64,000 bases of DNA from Brevibacterium sediminis (GTDB lineage Bacteria > Actinomycetota > Actinomycetes > Actinomycetales > Brevibacteriaceae): positions 62,001 through 126,000 of the forward strand of contig NZ_JABKDD010000006.1 of NCBI RefSeq assembly GCF_013623905.1, written 5' to 3'. A program made the translations under genes and the position numbers. Below the pieces are notes generated by a model. It was not told the DNA's origin. It saw only the letters and a list, made by a program, of their open reading frames with translations, and did not search any database. Shown here piece by piece: positions 42,660-50,957 of the stretch. The first letter of the stretch is position 1. Each line of letters begins with the position of its first letter.

Positions 42660-44591
42660 ATGAATACCACCATCGAGAACTCCGCTGAAAGCTACGACGA
42701 CGTCGTGGCCCGCATCGCCGAGGACGCGCACGGCTTCTGGCTCGAGCAGGCCAAGAACCACATCGACTGGGTCACCGAACCGACGAAGGCCGTCGACGAT
42801 TCGAATGCGCCGATCTATCGCTGGTTCCCCGACGGCGAGCTCAACGTCTGTTACAACGCGCTCGACCGACATGTCGCGAACGGCCGCGGCGACCAGGCCG
42901 CCATCATCTACGATTCGCCGGTCACCGACACCGTCCGTTCGATCAACTACGCCGAGCTTCTCGACGAGGTCTCCCGCTTCGCTCGGGCCCTGGCGGACAG
43001 AGGTGTGACCAAGGGCGATCGCGTCGTCATCTACATGCCGATGATCCCCGAGGCGGCCGTGGCCATGCTCGCGTGCGCCCGCCTCGGCGCGATCCACTCG
43101 GTCGTCTTCGGCGGCTTTGCTCCGAACGAGCTCGCCGTGCGCATCGACGACACCGCCCCGAAAGCCGTCATCTCCACTTCCTGCGGAGTCGAGAAGAGCC
43201 GAGTCCTCGAATACAAACCGATGCTCGATGAGGCCATCGAGATCGCCGAGAACAAACCTGACTTCACCGTCATCGTCCAACGCGACGAACATCGCTGCGA
43301 ACTCGGCGAGAACGACCTCGACTACGCCGAACTGCTCGACCAGACACCCGAGGGCATCGACCCGGTGACCGTGAAGGCCACCGACGAGCTCTACGTCCTC
43401 TACACCTCGGGCACCACCGGCAAACCGAAGGGAATCGTCCGCGATTCCGGCGGATATGCGGTGGCCGGAGCGTTCTCGATGCCGACCGTCTTCGGCCTCC
43501 ACCCGGGCGACACGATGTTCACCGCCTCCGACGTCGGGTGGGTCGTCGGGCACACGTACATCATCTACGCGCCCCTGTTGGCCGGCGTCACCTCAGTGCT
43601 CTATGAGGGCAAACCCGTGGGCACACCCGATGCCGGAGCCTTCTTCCGCGCCATCGAGCAGCACAAGGTCAACGTCCACTTCACCGCCCCGACCGCCATG
43701 CGCGTGGTGCGCAAGGAGGACCCGAACGGCGAGCTGATGAAGAAGTACGATCTGTCGAGTCTGCGTGCGGAATTCCTCGCCGGCGAGCGCCTCGATCCCG
43801 ACACGTATGAGTGGACGACGAAGATCCTCGCCGAGGCGACCGGACGCGACGTCCCCGTCGTCGACAATTGGTGGCAGACGGAGACCGGCTGGCCGATCAC
43901 GGCGAATCCGCTGGGACTGACCCGGTTCCCGCTCAAGGCGGGATCCTCGACGAAGCCGACTCCCGGCTTCCACGTCGAGGTCGTCGACCCCGGCGGTCAG
44001 CCAGTTCCGGCCGGGGAGGAAGGACTCATCGTCATCCGGCTGCCGCTGCCTCCGGGCACCATGGCCACGGTGTGGGGTGACGACGAGAGGTTCATCTCCT
44101 CCTACCTCGCCGCCTTCGACGGCTATTACCTCACCGGCGATTCCGGCTATCTCGATGAGGATGGGTACGTCTTCGTCATGGGTCGCACCGACGATGTCAT
44201 CAACGTCGCCGGCCACCGCCTGTCCACCGGCATCATCGAGGCGGTCGTCGCCTCCCACCCGGCCGTGGCCGAGGCCGCTGTCATCGGCGTCCACGATGAT
44301 ATGAAGGGACAGATCCCACGTGCGCTGGTCGTGCTCGGGGATTCCGCCGAGGCGGCCGACCCGGACACCGTCATCGACGAACTCGTGGCGCTCGTCCGCA
44401 AAGAGATCGGACCGGTCGCCGCATTCAAACGCGTCGACATCGTCGCGGGTCTGCCGAAGACCCGGTCGGGCAAGATCCTGCGCAAGACGATGCGGCAGAT
44501 CGCCGATGGCGCCGACGACCCGGCAGTGCCGTCGACGATCGAGGATCGCAGCGTGCTCGATGACCTCGGGGCGGTGCTCTCCCGCAGCTGA
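42660..44591 (+). CDS. prpE: Propionyl-CoA synthetase (acetyl-CoA synthetase family)
   Basis: A 643-residue AMP-forming acyl-CoA synthetase. The AMP-binding loop is YTSGTTGKPKGIVRD; NWWQTETGWPI and the C-terminal KTRSGKILRKTMR (acetylatable Lys) are present. The region HFTAPTAMRVVRKEDPNGEL and FLAGERLDPDTYEW is typical of PrpE/ACSS3 rather than acetyl-CoA synthetase, so propionate is the preferred guess. It activates the acid in the cytoplasm using ATP and CoA. The start at 42660 gives MNTTIENS; the frame opens earlier without support. Confidence 0.85.
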   Translation: MNTTIENSAESYDDVVARIAEDAHGFWLEQAKNHIDWVTEPTKAVDDSNAPIYRWFPDGELNVCYNALDRHVANGRGDQAAIIYDSPVTDTVRSINYAELLDEVSRFARALADRGVTKGDRVVIYMPMIPEAAVAMLACARLGAIHSVVFGGFAPNELAVRIDDTAPKAVISTSCGVEKSRVLEYKPMLDEAIEIAENKPDFTVIVQRDEHRCELGENDLDYAELLDQTPEGIDPVTVKATDELYVLYTSGTTGKPKGIVRDSGGYAVAGAFSMPTVFGLHPGDTMFTASDVGWVVGHTYIIYAPLLAGVTSVLYEGKPVGTPDAGAFFRAIEQHKVNVHFTAPTAMRVVRKEDPNGELMKKYDLSSLRAEFLAGERLDPDTYEWTTKILAEATGRDVPVVDNWWQTETGWPITANPLGLTRFPLKAGSSTKPTPGFHVEVVDPGGQPVPAGEEGLIVIRLPLPPGTMATVWGDDERFISSYLAAFDGYYLTGDSGYLDEDGYVFVMGRTDDVINVAGHRLSTGIIEAVVASHPAVAEAAVIGVHDDMKGQIPRALVVLGDSAEAADPDTVIDELVALVRKEIGPVAAFKRVDIVAGLPKTRSGKILRKTMRQIADGADDPAVPSTIEDRSVLDDLGAVLSRS

Positions 44592-44688
44592 GCGTTCAGC
44601 GGCCCGTGCTGCCGCATGATCGCTGCGCCGGCAGAAGTGCCGTGGATACGCCTGTGCACCGCGCGGGGAGTCTCGGCGCACAGACGCA

Positions 44689-44733
44689 GACGCGATCCGG
44701 TGCGAACCGTGGAGGTTCGCACCGGATCGCGTC
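44689..44733. terminator. Perfect 20-base hairpin
   Basis: Arms GACGCGATCCGGTGCGAACC (44689-44708) and its exact complement (44714-44733) around GTGGA. It lies about 100 bases after prpE in a convergent gap of 279 bases that has no gene. Confidence 0.75.
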
Positions 44734-44870
44734 GATGTTTCACGGTGCCGTTCTGTTGATGGACAGCGCGGATGTGCGGGCCGGCATCGCGTTCTCGGGT
44801 GGTCGGGAGAGTGTCTTCGCACGACCCAACGGTCGGCCGCCGGCGGAGAGCACTCCACCGGCGGCGTCGC

Positions 44871-45818
44871 TTACGAGTTGCGTCCCTGTTCGAAGCCCGC
44901 GGCGAATCCGCGCTCGAAGGCCTCTTGGACCTCCTGTTCGCGGCTGCGGCGCTCATCGGCCCAGCCGAAGGGGTCGAATCCTCGTCGGCCCGGACCGAAG
45001 CCGGGACCGAAGTTCGGGCCGAATCCGCGCCGTCCGCGGCCTCCCCCGCGGCGGCGGTCGTGGTCGCCGTTCCCACCACGGGGTCCATGAGCCTCGTGAC
45101 GGTCAGGGCCGCCTCGGTGATCGTCATGGTCGTGGGGGTGTTCGCGGTCGTACGGTCCGTTATGGCGGGCCGAGTCGTCGCCGCAGCGATCGGGGCCGAA
45201 GTTGTCGACGATCTTCGCCAGCGAGGCCTTGAGGTTCTCGAATTCTTCGGAGGTGAGCACCTCTTCGATGCGATCGCCGACTCCGTCGCGCATATCGCGG
45301 AAGCGCTGGCGCAGCTCTTCGGGATCGATGTTCTTCGATGGCCCCCATCCACCTCGGCCGCGCGGCGGACCGTAGGTCACAGGCTCTTCCGGGTAGGCGG
45401 CACCGTCGGCGACGACCTCATCGGAGTCCCAGCGGCGACGTCCTCGCCGCATACGCCCGAAGTCGCGAGGGTCGAATCCGGAGTCGACCGCAGCCGAGCG
45501 GAATTCGCGACGCAGCACGTGGCTGAACTCGCGCAGCAGCTGCGGCAGATCGGTGTCGGTGTCATCGCCCTTGCCGTCGCCGGAATCGGCACCGTTCACG
45601 GGCTCAGTGCGTGCGGCCGAATCATTCTCCGCCGCATCGGTCTTGCCCGCTTCGCCCGGCTGTTCGCGATCGGAGCCGAGACTCGAGGCGCTGCCGGCGA
45701 CGGTGTTCTCGTCGGTGTTCGGCGAGTCTGTCCGGCCATCGGCACCTGTTGCGCCGGCTCCTCCGGTCGGGGTGGTGAAGTCGTCGTTGTCATCGTTGAA
45801 GTCTTTGTTTTCAGTCAT
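44871..45818 (-). CDS. Low-complexity acidic/RGG-type protein divergent from MarR
   Basis: A 315-residue protein without a recognised domain. Residues 1-90 are acidic and disordered; 90-200 contain two short helical segments (LLREFSHVLRREFRSAAV and DPEELRQRFRDMRDGVG, then EEVLTSEEFENLKASLAKIV); from about 215 it is rich in His, Asp, Gly and Arg (HPHDHDDHRGG) and then in GRGRRGFGPNFGPGFGPGRR. The end (EQEVQEAFERGFAAGFEQG) is helical. AAGGAG precedes the ATG. It is divergent from a MarR with similar glycine-rich repeats, so the two probably act together; nucleic-acid or metal binding are possible. Confidence 0.7.
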   Translation of the reverse strand: MTENKDFNDDNDDFTTPTGGAGATGADGRTDSPNTDENTVAGSASSLGSDREQPGEAGKTDAAENDSAARTEPVNGADSGDGKGDDTDTDLPQLLREFSHVLRREFRSAAVDSGFDPRDFGRMRRGRRRWDSDEVVADGAAYPEEPVTYGPPRGRGGWGPSKNIDPEELRQRFRDMRDGVGDRIEEVLTSEEFENLKASLAKIVDNFGPDRCGDDSARHNGPYDREHPHDHDDHRGGPDRHEAHGPRGGNGDHDRRRGGGRGRRGFGPNFGPGFGPGRRGFDPFGWADERRSREQEVQEAFERGFAAGFEQGRNS

Positions 45819-45842
45819 GTCATCTCCTTAGTTGTCATCTGA

Positions 45843-45891
45843 CATGTACATGCAGAATGACATGCAATTCGATTGCATGTCAAGTGGCATG
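45843..45891. promoter_or_regulatory. CATG palindrome cluster, likely MarR operator
   Basis: GACATGCAAT-TCG-ATTGCATGTC (45859-45881) is a perfect palindrome with 10-base arms. CATGTACATG (45843-45852) and GGCATG (45886-45891) add further half sites. The cluster overlaps the MarR promoter (TAAAAT 45892-45897) and precedes the divergent gene's ribosome binding site, so one regulator could control both. Confidence 0.7.
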
Positions 45892-45903
45892 TAAAATCGA
45901 ATC

Positions 45904-46491
45904 ATGAGCACGAACGATGACATTCAGGCGATCGCCGAGGCGCTCACCCGCCTGCAGTGGCGGCGCGGGCCCGGCGGTCCGCGTGGATTCGGCCCCTTCG
46001 GCGGGCTCGGTGAGCACGGCGGCCCTGGCCAGCGCGGGGGCTTCGGTGAACGCGGTGGATTCGGAGACCGTGGTGGATTCGGTGGCGGTCGGAACTCAGA
46101 CGATTTCCCCTTCGGCGGCAGGCGTCATCCCGGTGGGCCGTTCGCCGCACACGGCCGTGGGCGTGCGCTCATCCGTCTGCTCGTCTCACTCGTCCAGGCG
46201 GGCACGGCGCTGGGAGTCAGCGCACTCGGCGATGCGATCGGCGTCGATCAGCCGCGCGCGTCCAGGCTCGTGTCCCAAGGCGTCGAGCTCGGACTACTGC
46301 GTCGCGAGGCAGACCCGGATGATGCCCGGCGAACCCTCATCGCGCTGACGGACAAGGGCCGCGCGATCACCAACAGATTCCGCGGCGCCCAGCGTGACAA
46401 CGTCGATCAGGCATTGAGCACATTCACCGAGGACGAGCGGGCACAGCTGGCATCGCTGCTCACGCGTCTCGCCGACGCCTGGCCGAAATGA
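45904..46491 (+). CDS. MarR-family regulator with glycine-rich N-terminal segment
   Basis: A 195-residue protein. A first helix (residues 4-18) is followed by a Gly/Phe/Arg-rich segment (about 19-85) with GGFGERGGFGDRGGFGGG, and then a MarR winged helix: RALIRLLVSLVQAGTALGVSALGDAIGVDQPRASRLVSQGVELGLLRREADPDDARRTLIALTDKG, with a C-terminal dimerisation helix. The insert resembles the RGG-like stretches of some actinobacterial PadR regulators. TAAAAT six bases before the ATG indicates a leaderless mRNA, and CATG palindromes overlap the promoter, so autoregulation is likely. Confidence 0.82.
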   Translation: MSTNDDIQAIAEALTRLQWRRGPGGPRGFGPFGGLGEHGGPGQRGGFGERGGFGDRGGFGGGRNSDDFPFGGRRHPGGPFAAHGRGRALIRLLVSLVQAGTALGVSALGDAIGVDQPRASRLVSQGVELGLLRREADPDDARRTLIALTDKGRAITNRFRGAQRDNVDQALSTFTEDERAQLASLLTRLADAWPK

Positions 46492-46598
46492 GTGCCTCTA
46501 TCCGTCTGTTCTGACCGGACTGCTGTCCCGGCGGGACGGTCACTCGGACGCGGTAAGCAGTCAGGCCTCGGCCGCGGCTGTCTGCCAGGCGCCTGATC

Positions 46599-47084
46599 TC
46601 AGCCTTCGGCGAGCTGCTTGAGTCTCTTGAGCGAGGCGAGCAGATTAGCCGCGGTCGTCGACTGCGCCCGCGACAGACGCTTCGGATCGCGCAGCTCGGT
46701 CCAGTCATAGGTGTGACGAACCAGGACCGAGTCGTCTCCGGTCGGTTCGATCTCCCACACCCACTTCTGACCGAACGGCTCTCCACCCACTTCGGAGGGC
46801 TTCCAGGCGATGAGCCTGCCCTCGGCGAAGTCGACGATGTGGTTCTCCCGGTCCACGCCCTTGGTCAGAGTCGTGACGAACGAGCTCCCGGCCCCCTGCA
46901 CTCGCTGGCCCTCGACGGCCGAGCCGAGGTTGTCATTGCCGTCCCATTCCGGCTGACGCTGCGGGTCGGCGATGAGTTCGAAGACCGCCTCGGCGGGAGC
47001 TGAGATCTCGATCTCGGCGGTGACGACCTTGAGGACCGGATCGATCGAATCGAAGACGGAAGCATCGGGGGTCTGGTCGGTCAT
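46599..47084 (-). CDS. SRPBCC family protein
   Basis: A 161-residue START/Bet v1-like lipid- or ligand-binding protein of the SRPBCC fold: VTAEIEISAPAEAVFELIADPQRQPEWDGNDNL is the usual opening, followed by WVWEIEPTGDDSVLVRHTYDW and a C-terminal helix (AANLLASLKRLKQLAEG). No membrane segment. AGGCAGGA precedes the ATG at 47084; the frame stays open to 47267 without support. Ligand unknown. It ends convergently with the MarR gene. Confidence 0.83.
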   Translation of the reverse strand: MTDQTPDASVFDSIDPVLKVVTAEIEISAPAEAVFELIADPQRQPEWDGNDNLGSAVEGQRVQGAGSSFVTTLTKGVDRENHIVDFAEGRLIAWKPSEVGGEPFGQKWVWEIEPTGDDSVLVRHTYDWTELRDPKRLSRAQSTTAANLLASLKRLKQLAEG

Positions 47085-47232
47085 GGAGTCCTGCCTTCGT
47101 GTGTGGTCCAGCCTCGGCGTCGAGCTGAAGTGCGGAGTGGATCGGACACGGTCAGAATACACGGACCCGCCACCCCGGGCCCTGCGGGCGGGAACCCGCC
47201 GCCCCGTTCCTCGCGGGTGGGAACCCGCCGCG

Positions 47233-48702
47233 TCAGTCCTCGAGGGCGCGGTCCTGTCGTTCGGCACGCAGGGCTGCGGTGCTGAAGCGGGTGAACATCC
47301 GGGAGGAGTCGCTCGACAGCGCCAGCAGCACCGCCACCTGCATGGCGATGGTCGTCAGCGCATACATGTTCGTCGCCAGGTCGCGGTCTCCGGTGAAGTA
47401 GTTCGTCATCGACACGATCACGGAGATCGTCGAGAGCGTGAGGATCCACAGCCTGGCCCGGTTGCTGCCGCGGAACACCGACGTCGAAGCGATGACCTGC
47501 AGACAACCGATGAGGAGGCTGACGCCGACGAGCACTCCAGCGACGATGCGCGTGGCCGTGTCATCGCTGATGGCCGCGATGTCCGAGCTGTAGCCGACGA
47601 CTTCGGAGCGCAGTCCGTTCCAATCGAGGAGCATACTGATCACATCCCACGCTTGGAAGAGCAGCAGGACGAGCACGAGGGCGGCCCCGACGACGGTCTG
47701 CAGCGGGCGCTGTCGCCACAGCGTCTTCGTCACTTCGGACACGCTGCGTGAATCGGAGTAGATGCGGGTGGCGTCGAGCGCCAGCTCCAGGCGTTCGGGA
47801 TGGTCGGCTTCGTCGGCGACCACCTCGGTGACGTCCACGATCGGCAGGTGCCCGTCGGTGATGATCGCATCGCCGCCGCCGTTGCGGGAGTGGTATCCGG
47901 TGGAGAAGTCCTTGATCCGATCGACCGCGATCACTTCATTGGCACGGGTGACTGTATCGACGATGTGGTCTCGTTCGACGTCGGTGTTCTCTTCGATCTT
48001 GTGGGTGAACTGGAGGGTGAACAGGGAGATGCCGACGGCTTTGTCATAGGTTCCGGCGGCCAGCCAATCGGCCTGATGTCCGCCGGGCAGCAGCCATCCG
48101 CGCGGGCATTTCCAGAACCGCACATGGTGGCGCTGGCCCGGATCTCCATCGACTTCCTGCTGGTAGGCGAAGTCCTGACGGCGGCCGAACAACAGCAGCG
48201 GGGACACCGGCGCCTGCGGGTAGCTGCGCTTCGTCACCGTCGACCGGATGATCTCCCACGTCGATGCGGGAGTGATGCTGTCGGCGAGGATCCATCCGGC
48301 TTCGCGCATCGCATGGTGGATCTGCGCTTCCTCACCACGCCAGGCGAGATTGACCGGATCGCCGAGCAGACCGTCAGAGGTGCGAGTGCGGCCGATGAAG
48401 TAGTTCGGCACATAGATCTGGGACAGGATGCGGTGCAGCCTGGGCAGAGCCAGATAGGACACGACTCCCCAGAACACGAGCAGCGTGAGCACCTGCCACC
48501 AGCCGAGGCTGAATCCCTTGAGCAGGATGAGCAGCGCCAGCCAAGTCGAGGCCGCACCGGCGAACAGGAAGAACAGGTAGTCGAGCACTCCGGTGGGCGT
48601 GAAGTGGTGTCGCCGATAGACGAACGGCTGCCTCAGCCGCCGCTTCTGCCCGACCGCCGCACCGGCCGCATCCGTTCCGTCCGTCGTCCCGCCCGTTGTC
48701 AT
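47233..48702 (-). CDS. LssY C-terminal domain membrane protein
   Basis: A 489-residue protein. Two helices (about 38-60 and 66-85) precede an LssY_C-type soluble domain (about 105-310) with YFIGRTRTSDGLLGDPVNLAWRGEE, AMREAGWILADSITPAS and ARFWK-like HHVRFWKCPRGW; four further helices lie at about 345-470. LssY-type domains are often fused to DedA or PAP2 phosphatases, absent here. Function unknown, membrane location clear. TAAACT (48710-48715, minus strand) seven bases before the ATG suggests a leaderless transcript. Confidence 0.77.
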   Translation of the reverse strand: MTTGGTTDGTDAAGAAVGQKRRLRQPFVYRRHHFTPTGVLDYLFFLFAGAASTWLALLILLKGFSLGWWQVLTLLVFWGVVSYLALPRLHRILSQIYVPNYFIGRTRTSDGLLGDPVNLAWRGEEAQIHHAMREAGWILADSITPASTWEIIRSTVTKRSYPQAPVSPLLLFGRRQDFAYQQEVDGDPGQRHHVRFWKCPRGWLLPGGHQADWLAAGTYDKAVGISLFTLQFTHKIEENTDVERDHIVDTVTRANEVIAVDRIKDFSTGYHSRNGGGDAIITDGHLPIVDVTEVVADEADHPERLELALDATRIYSDSRSVSEVTKTLWRQRPLQTVVGAALVLVLLLFQAWDVISMLLDWNGLRSEVVGYSSDIAAISDDTATRIVAGVLVGVSLLIGCLQVIASTSVFRGSNRARLWILTLSTISVIVSMTNYFTGDRDLATNMYALTTIAMQVAVLLALSSDSSRMFTRFSTAALRAERQDRALED

Positions 48703-48759
48703 GAGGGCCAGTTTAGTGATCCGGCAACAGCCACCGGAATGAGGAAGACCCGACATCCC

Positions 48760-48868
48760 TTCGCCGAGGCGGCCGGAACGCAGATTCCCACCGCCCCTTC
48801 ACCGAGGCGGTCGGAACGCGGATTCCCGTCTTCCCCTCACCGAGGCGGCCCGACCGAAATCGGCCAGG
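48760..48868. repeat. Three direct repeats with 38-base period
   Basis: CGAGGCGG occurs at 48765, 48803 and 48841, exactly 38 bases apart. Copies one and two share CCTTC(G/A)CCGAGGCGG, CGGAACGC and GATTCCC; copy three keeps the first part only. It lies between the MerR-HEAT stop and the LssY start. Confidence 0.75.
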
Positions 48869-48869
48869 T

Positions 48870-49934
48870 TCACTCCTTGTCCGATGTCTGCTCCCGTCGT
48901 CGGCGATCGAGTGCGGCGAGCGCGGTGGCTGCGAGCTCCGGGCTGTCATCGCCGCTGAGCTCGGCAATGAGGTCACTGCTGCGGTTGCCGGAGATCTCGA
49001 GGAGGACTTGGAGCACCCGGAACCGTATCTGGGGATCGTGCGAGTCCGCTTGTCGGTGCAGTTCGATGAGAACCTTTTCTCCGATGTCGGCAGTCGGTCC
49101 GGTCGCGTCGACGATGAAGCCGAGGGTCTCGGCTGCCTCGATGTCCCTCGGTCCATTCATCGCCATGTCGAGCAGCACAGGAACAGCTTTCTCGTCACCT
49201 GAGCGGCCGAGGGTGAGCGCGGCGATGCTGCGGATATCAGAGTCGACATCGTCGAGTCCCTTGTCCAGTGCCTGACGGATCATCGATATCGAGCGTGAGT
49301 CGAGTTTCTCGTCCGGTGTGGTTCTGCGGATCTCGTCGAGGGCGAGCAGGGCATTGCGACGCACTTGGGCCGATGCGTCGTCCATTCCGACCACCACATG
49401 GGGCACGGCCTCGGCACCGGCTTGGGCGAGCGCCCACCGCATGGCCCCGGCCGCGTTGAGCACGGTCTCCTGCAGGACCGCCTGCGCCAAGGCCTCGATC
49501 GGCATTCCTCCGTCGACTCCGCTGCCGAGTGCGGCTTTGTGCCGTTGGATGACATCGCCGGATTCGAGAGAGCGCATGAGTTCGATGGTGTACAGGAGAG
49601 ACTCGCCGTCGGCTCGACCGAGCCGAGCGACGGACTGGAGGTGGTCGAGCAGACGCTGCTCGGCCGCGATCCGCTCACGTGCCTGGTCGATGAGGTCCCC
49701 GAGCACTGTGCCGGGGTCGAAGTCCGGCTCGGACAGCACCCGACCGACTTCGGTCAGAGACATCCCGAGTTTGCGCAGACCTTCGATATGGAAGATGCGC
49801 CCGATGTCGGCGTCGGAGTACTCCCGGTAGCCGCCGGGCGTCCGCTGGCTGGGCGAGACGAGGCCCAATGATTCGTAGTGGCGCAGCATGCGTGCGCTCA
49901 CACCGGAGCGCCGGGCCACTTCGCCGATGAGCAT
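48870..49934 (-). CDS. MerR-family regulator fused to HEAT repeats
   Basis: A 354-residue protein. Residues 1-70 form a MerR DNA-binding domain (MLIGEVARRSGVSARMLRHYESLGLVSPSQR, GGYREYSDADI), followed by the coiled dimerisation helix (about 75-118). The rest is not an effector domain of known type but helical HEAT-like repeats: VLNAAGAMRWALAQAGAEAVPHVV, QVRRNALLALDEIRR, DVDSDIRSIAALTLGRSGDEKAVPVLL and ASDPQIRFRVLQVLLEI-like units. GTAGCAAT precedes the start at 49934. A HEAT-only protein is encoded upstream on the same strand, with a MerR-type operator at its promoter. Confidence 0.83.
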   Translation of the reverse strand: MLIGEVARRSGVSARMLRHYESLGLVSPSQRTPGGYREYSDADIGRIFHIEGLRKLGMSLTEVGRVLSEPDFDPGTVLGDLIDQARERIAAEQRLLDHLQSVARLGRADGESLLYTIELMRSLESGDVIQRHKAALGSGVDGGMPIEALAQAVLQETVLNAAGAMRWALAQAGAEAVPHVVVGMDDASAQVRRNALLALDEIRRTTPDEKLDSRSISMIRQALDKGLDDVDSDIRSIAALTLGRSGDEKAVPVLLDMAMNGPRDIEAAETLGFIVDATGPTADIGEKVLIELHRQADSHDPQIRFRVLQVLLEISGNRSSDLIAELSGDDSPELAATALAALDRRRREQTSDKE

Positions 49935-50169
49935 TGCTACCTCTTCTCTGCTGTCAGCCACTCTATGCCGCAATAGTGGCGCTCCGGGTGCATTGTTCCG
50001 AAGTTCTTCGATGCCTGGGACCTTTCGGACGTCGTTCAACGGTCGCAGGCGAATTTCGCACAGGTGCTGGAACCGCAAACTGAAGGAAGGGATCCGAGAC
50101 CTCGGCCGTGCGCCGGCGGGCTTGCCCCACCCGTCGGCACACGCACGATCAGACCTTCCCTGTGCCGAT

Positions 50170-50859
50170 CTAGACCGTGGCCTCGGACCCCAGTGCGACC
50201 ACCCGCTTGGCTGCGTCCAAGGCGTGGGCGAAGCCGGCATCCGGGTCATCGAACATGTCCCGAGTCGCCATGGCGTGAGCCCGCACTGTGTCGTCCTCTG
50301 CATGAAGCCTCTCATCGACCACTGACACGAGATCCTCGCCGAGGGACACAATCGCTCGACTGAGGCTCTTCTGCATCTCGAGATCCCCTCGACCCAACTG
50401 TGTCACCAGGGCGGATGCCAGTTCTTCACGATCTTCACCGGGCACAAGGGCAACGGCGGCTCTCCACGCACTGCGGGCCACCTCGGTGTCGGTATGGGCG
50501 ATGAGCGCGGTGCCGATCCGGGCCGGGTCCATGGGCGGCCAGGCACGCACGTCACCGATCTTCGACAGGGTGTGCAGGGATTGGCTGATCGCCTGCGACA
50601 GCGGCGAGTCGAGTTCGGCGACGAGGCGGGGAACGGTGTCGCCGGCGGGCAGCCGAGTGAGCGCCCAGGTGAGCATGTCGCGGACGAAGAAGTCCGGTTC
50701 GATGCGGCACCGGGCGATGAGCACGTCGAGGTCACGGGGCTCGGCTCGTGTGCCGATGGCCATCGCCGCCTGCAGGCGCTGCTGCGGGGTCGACGCACTC
50801 AGCGCTTCGATCATGGGGTCGCCGGTGTCGGTCCGGTGGTGTTTGAGTGGATGTGTCAT
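50170..50859 (-). CDS. HEAT-repeat protein, partner of MerR-HEAT
   Basis: A 229-residue all-helical protein with four to five HEAT-like repeats: RLQAAMAIGTRAEPRDLDVLIAR, FFVRDMLTWALTRLPAGDTVPRLV, SQAISQSLHTLSKIGD, VARSAWRAAVALVPG, EMQKSLSRAIVSLGED. No signal peptide. The repeats resemble those in the C-terminal part of the MerR protein 235 bases downstream. AAGGAGGTGGAG precedes the ATG, and a MerR-type palindrome lies about 30-50 bases upstream. Direct interaction with the MerR-HEAT protein, perhaps as anti-activator, is inference. Confidence 0.8.
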   Translation of the reverse strand: MTHPLKHHRTDTGDPMIEALSASTPQQRLQAAMAIGTRAEPRDLDVLIARCRIEPDFFVRDMLTWALTRLPAGDTVPRLVAELDSPLSQAISQSLHTLSKIGDVRAWPPMDPARIGTALIAHTDTEVARSAWRAAVALVPGEDREELASALVTQLGRGDLEMQKSLSRAIVSLGEDLVSVVDERLHAEDDTVRAHAMATRDMFDDPDAGFAHALDAAKRVVALGSEATV

Positions 50860-50887
50860 GGTCTCCACCTCCTTGCCACCCAGTGAA

Positions 50888-50910
50888 GACCCTGACATCG
50901 TGTCAAGGTC
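50888..50910. promoter_or_regulatory. MerR-type operator between HEAT and GyrI-like genes
   Basis: GACCCTGACA-TCG-TGTCAAGGTC: 10-base arms with one mismatch. The ACCTTGACA half with a complementary half is typical of MerR-family promoters, where the site sits between -35 and -10. It lies 28 bases before the HEAT gene (minus) and 47 bases before the GyrI-like gene (plus), so it could serve both. Confidence 0.7.
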
Positions 50911-50957
50911 AAGCGGATCAGACTCATCTCATTCCCAACCCTGGAGCGGAGCCTCGT

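Noticed and set aside
42660-44591. Acetyl-CoA synthetase (Acs)
   Set aside because: Length overlaps, but WWQTETGWPI with the FTAPTAMR and FLAGERLDP stretches fits the propionyl-CoA group better.
45960-46140. Glycine-rich stretch as a PE-PGRS-type protein
   Set aside because: It is inside a protein with a clear MarR winged helix; composition is GGFG/RGG, not the PGRS pattern.
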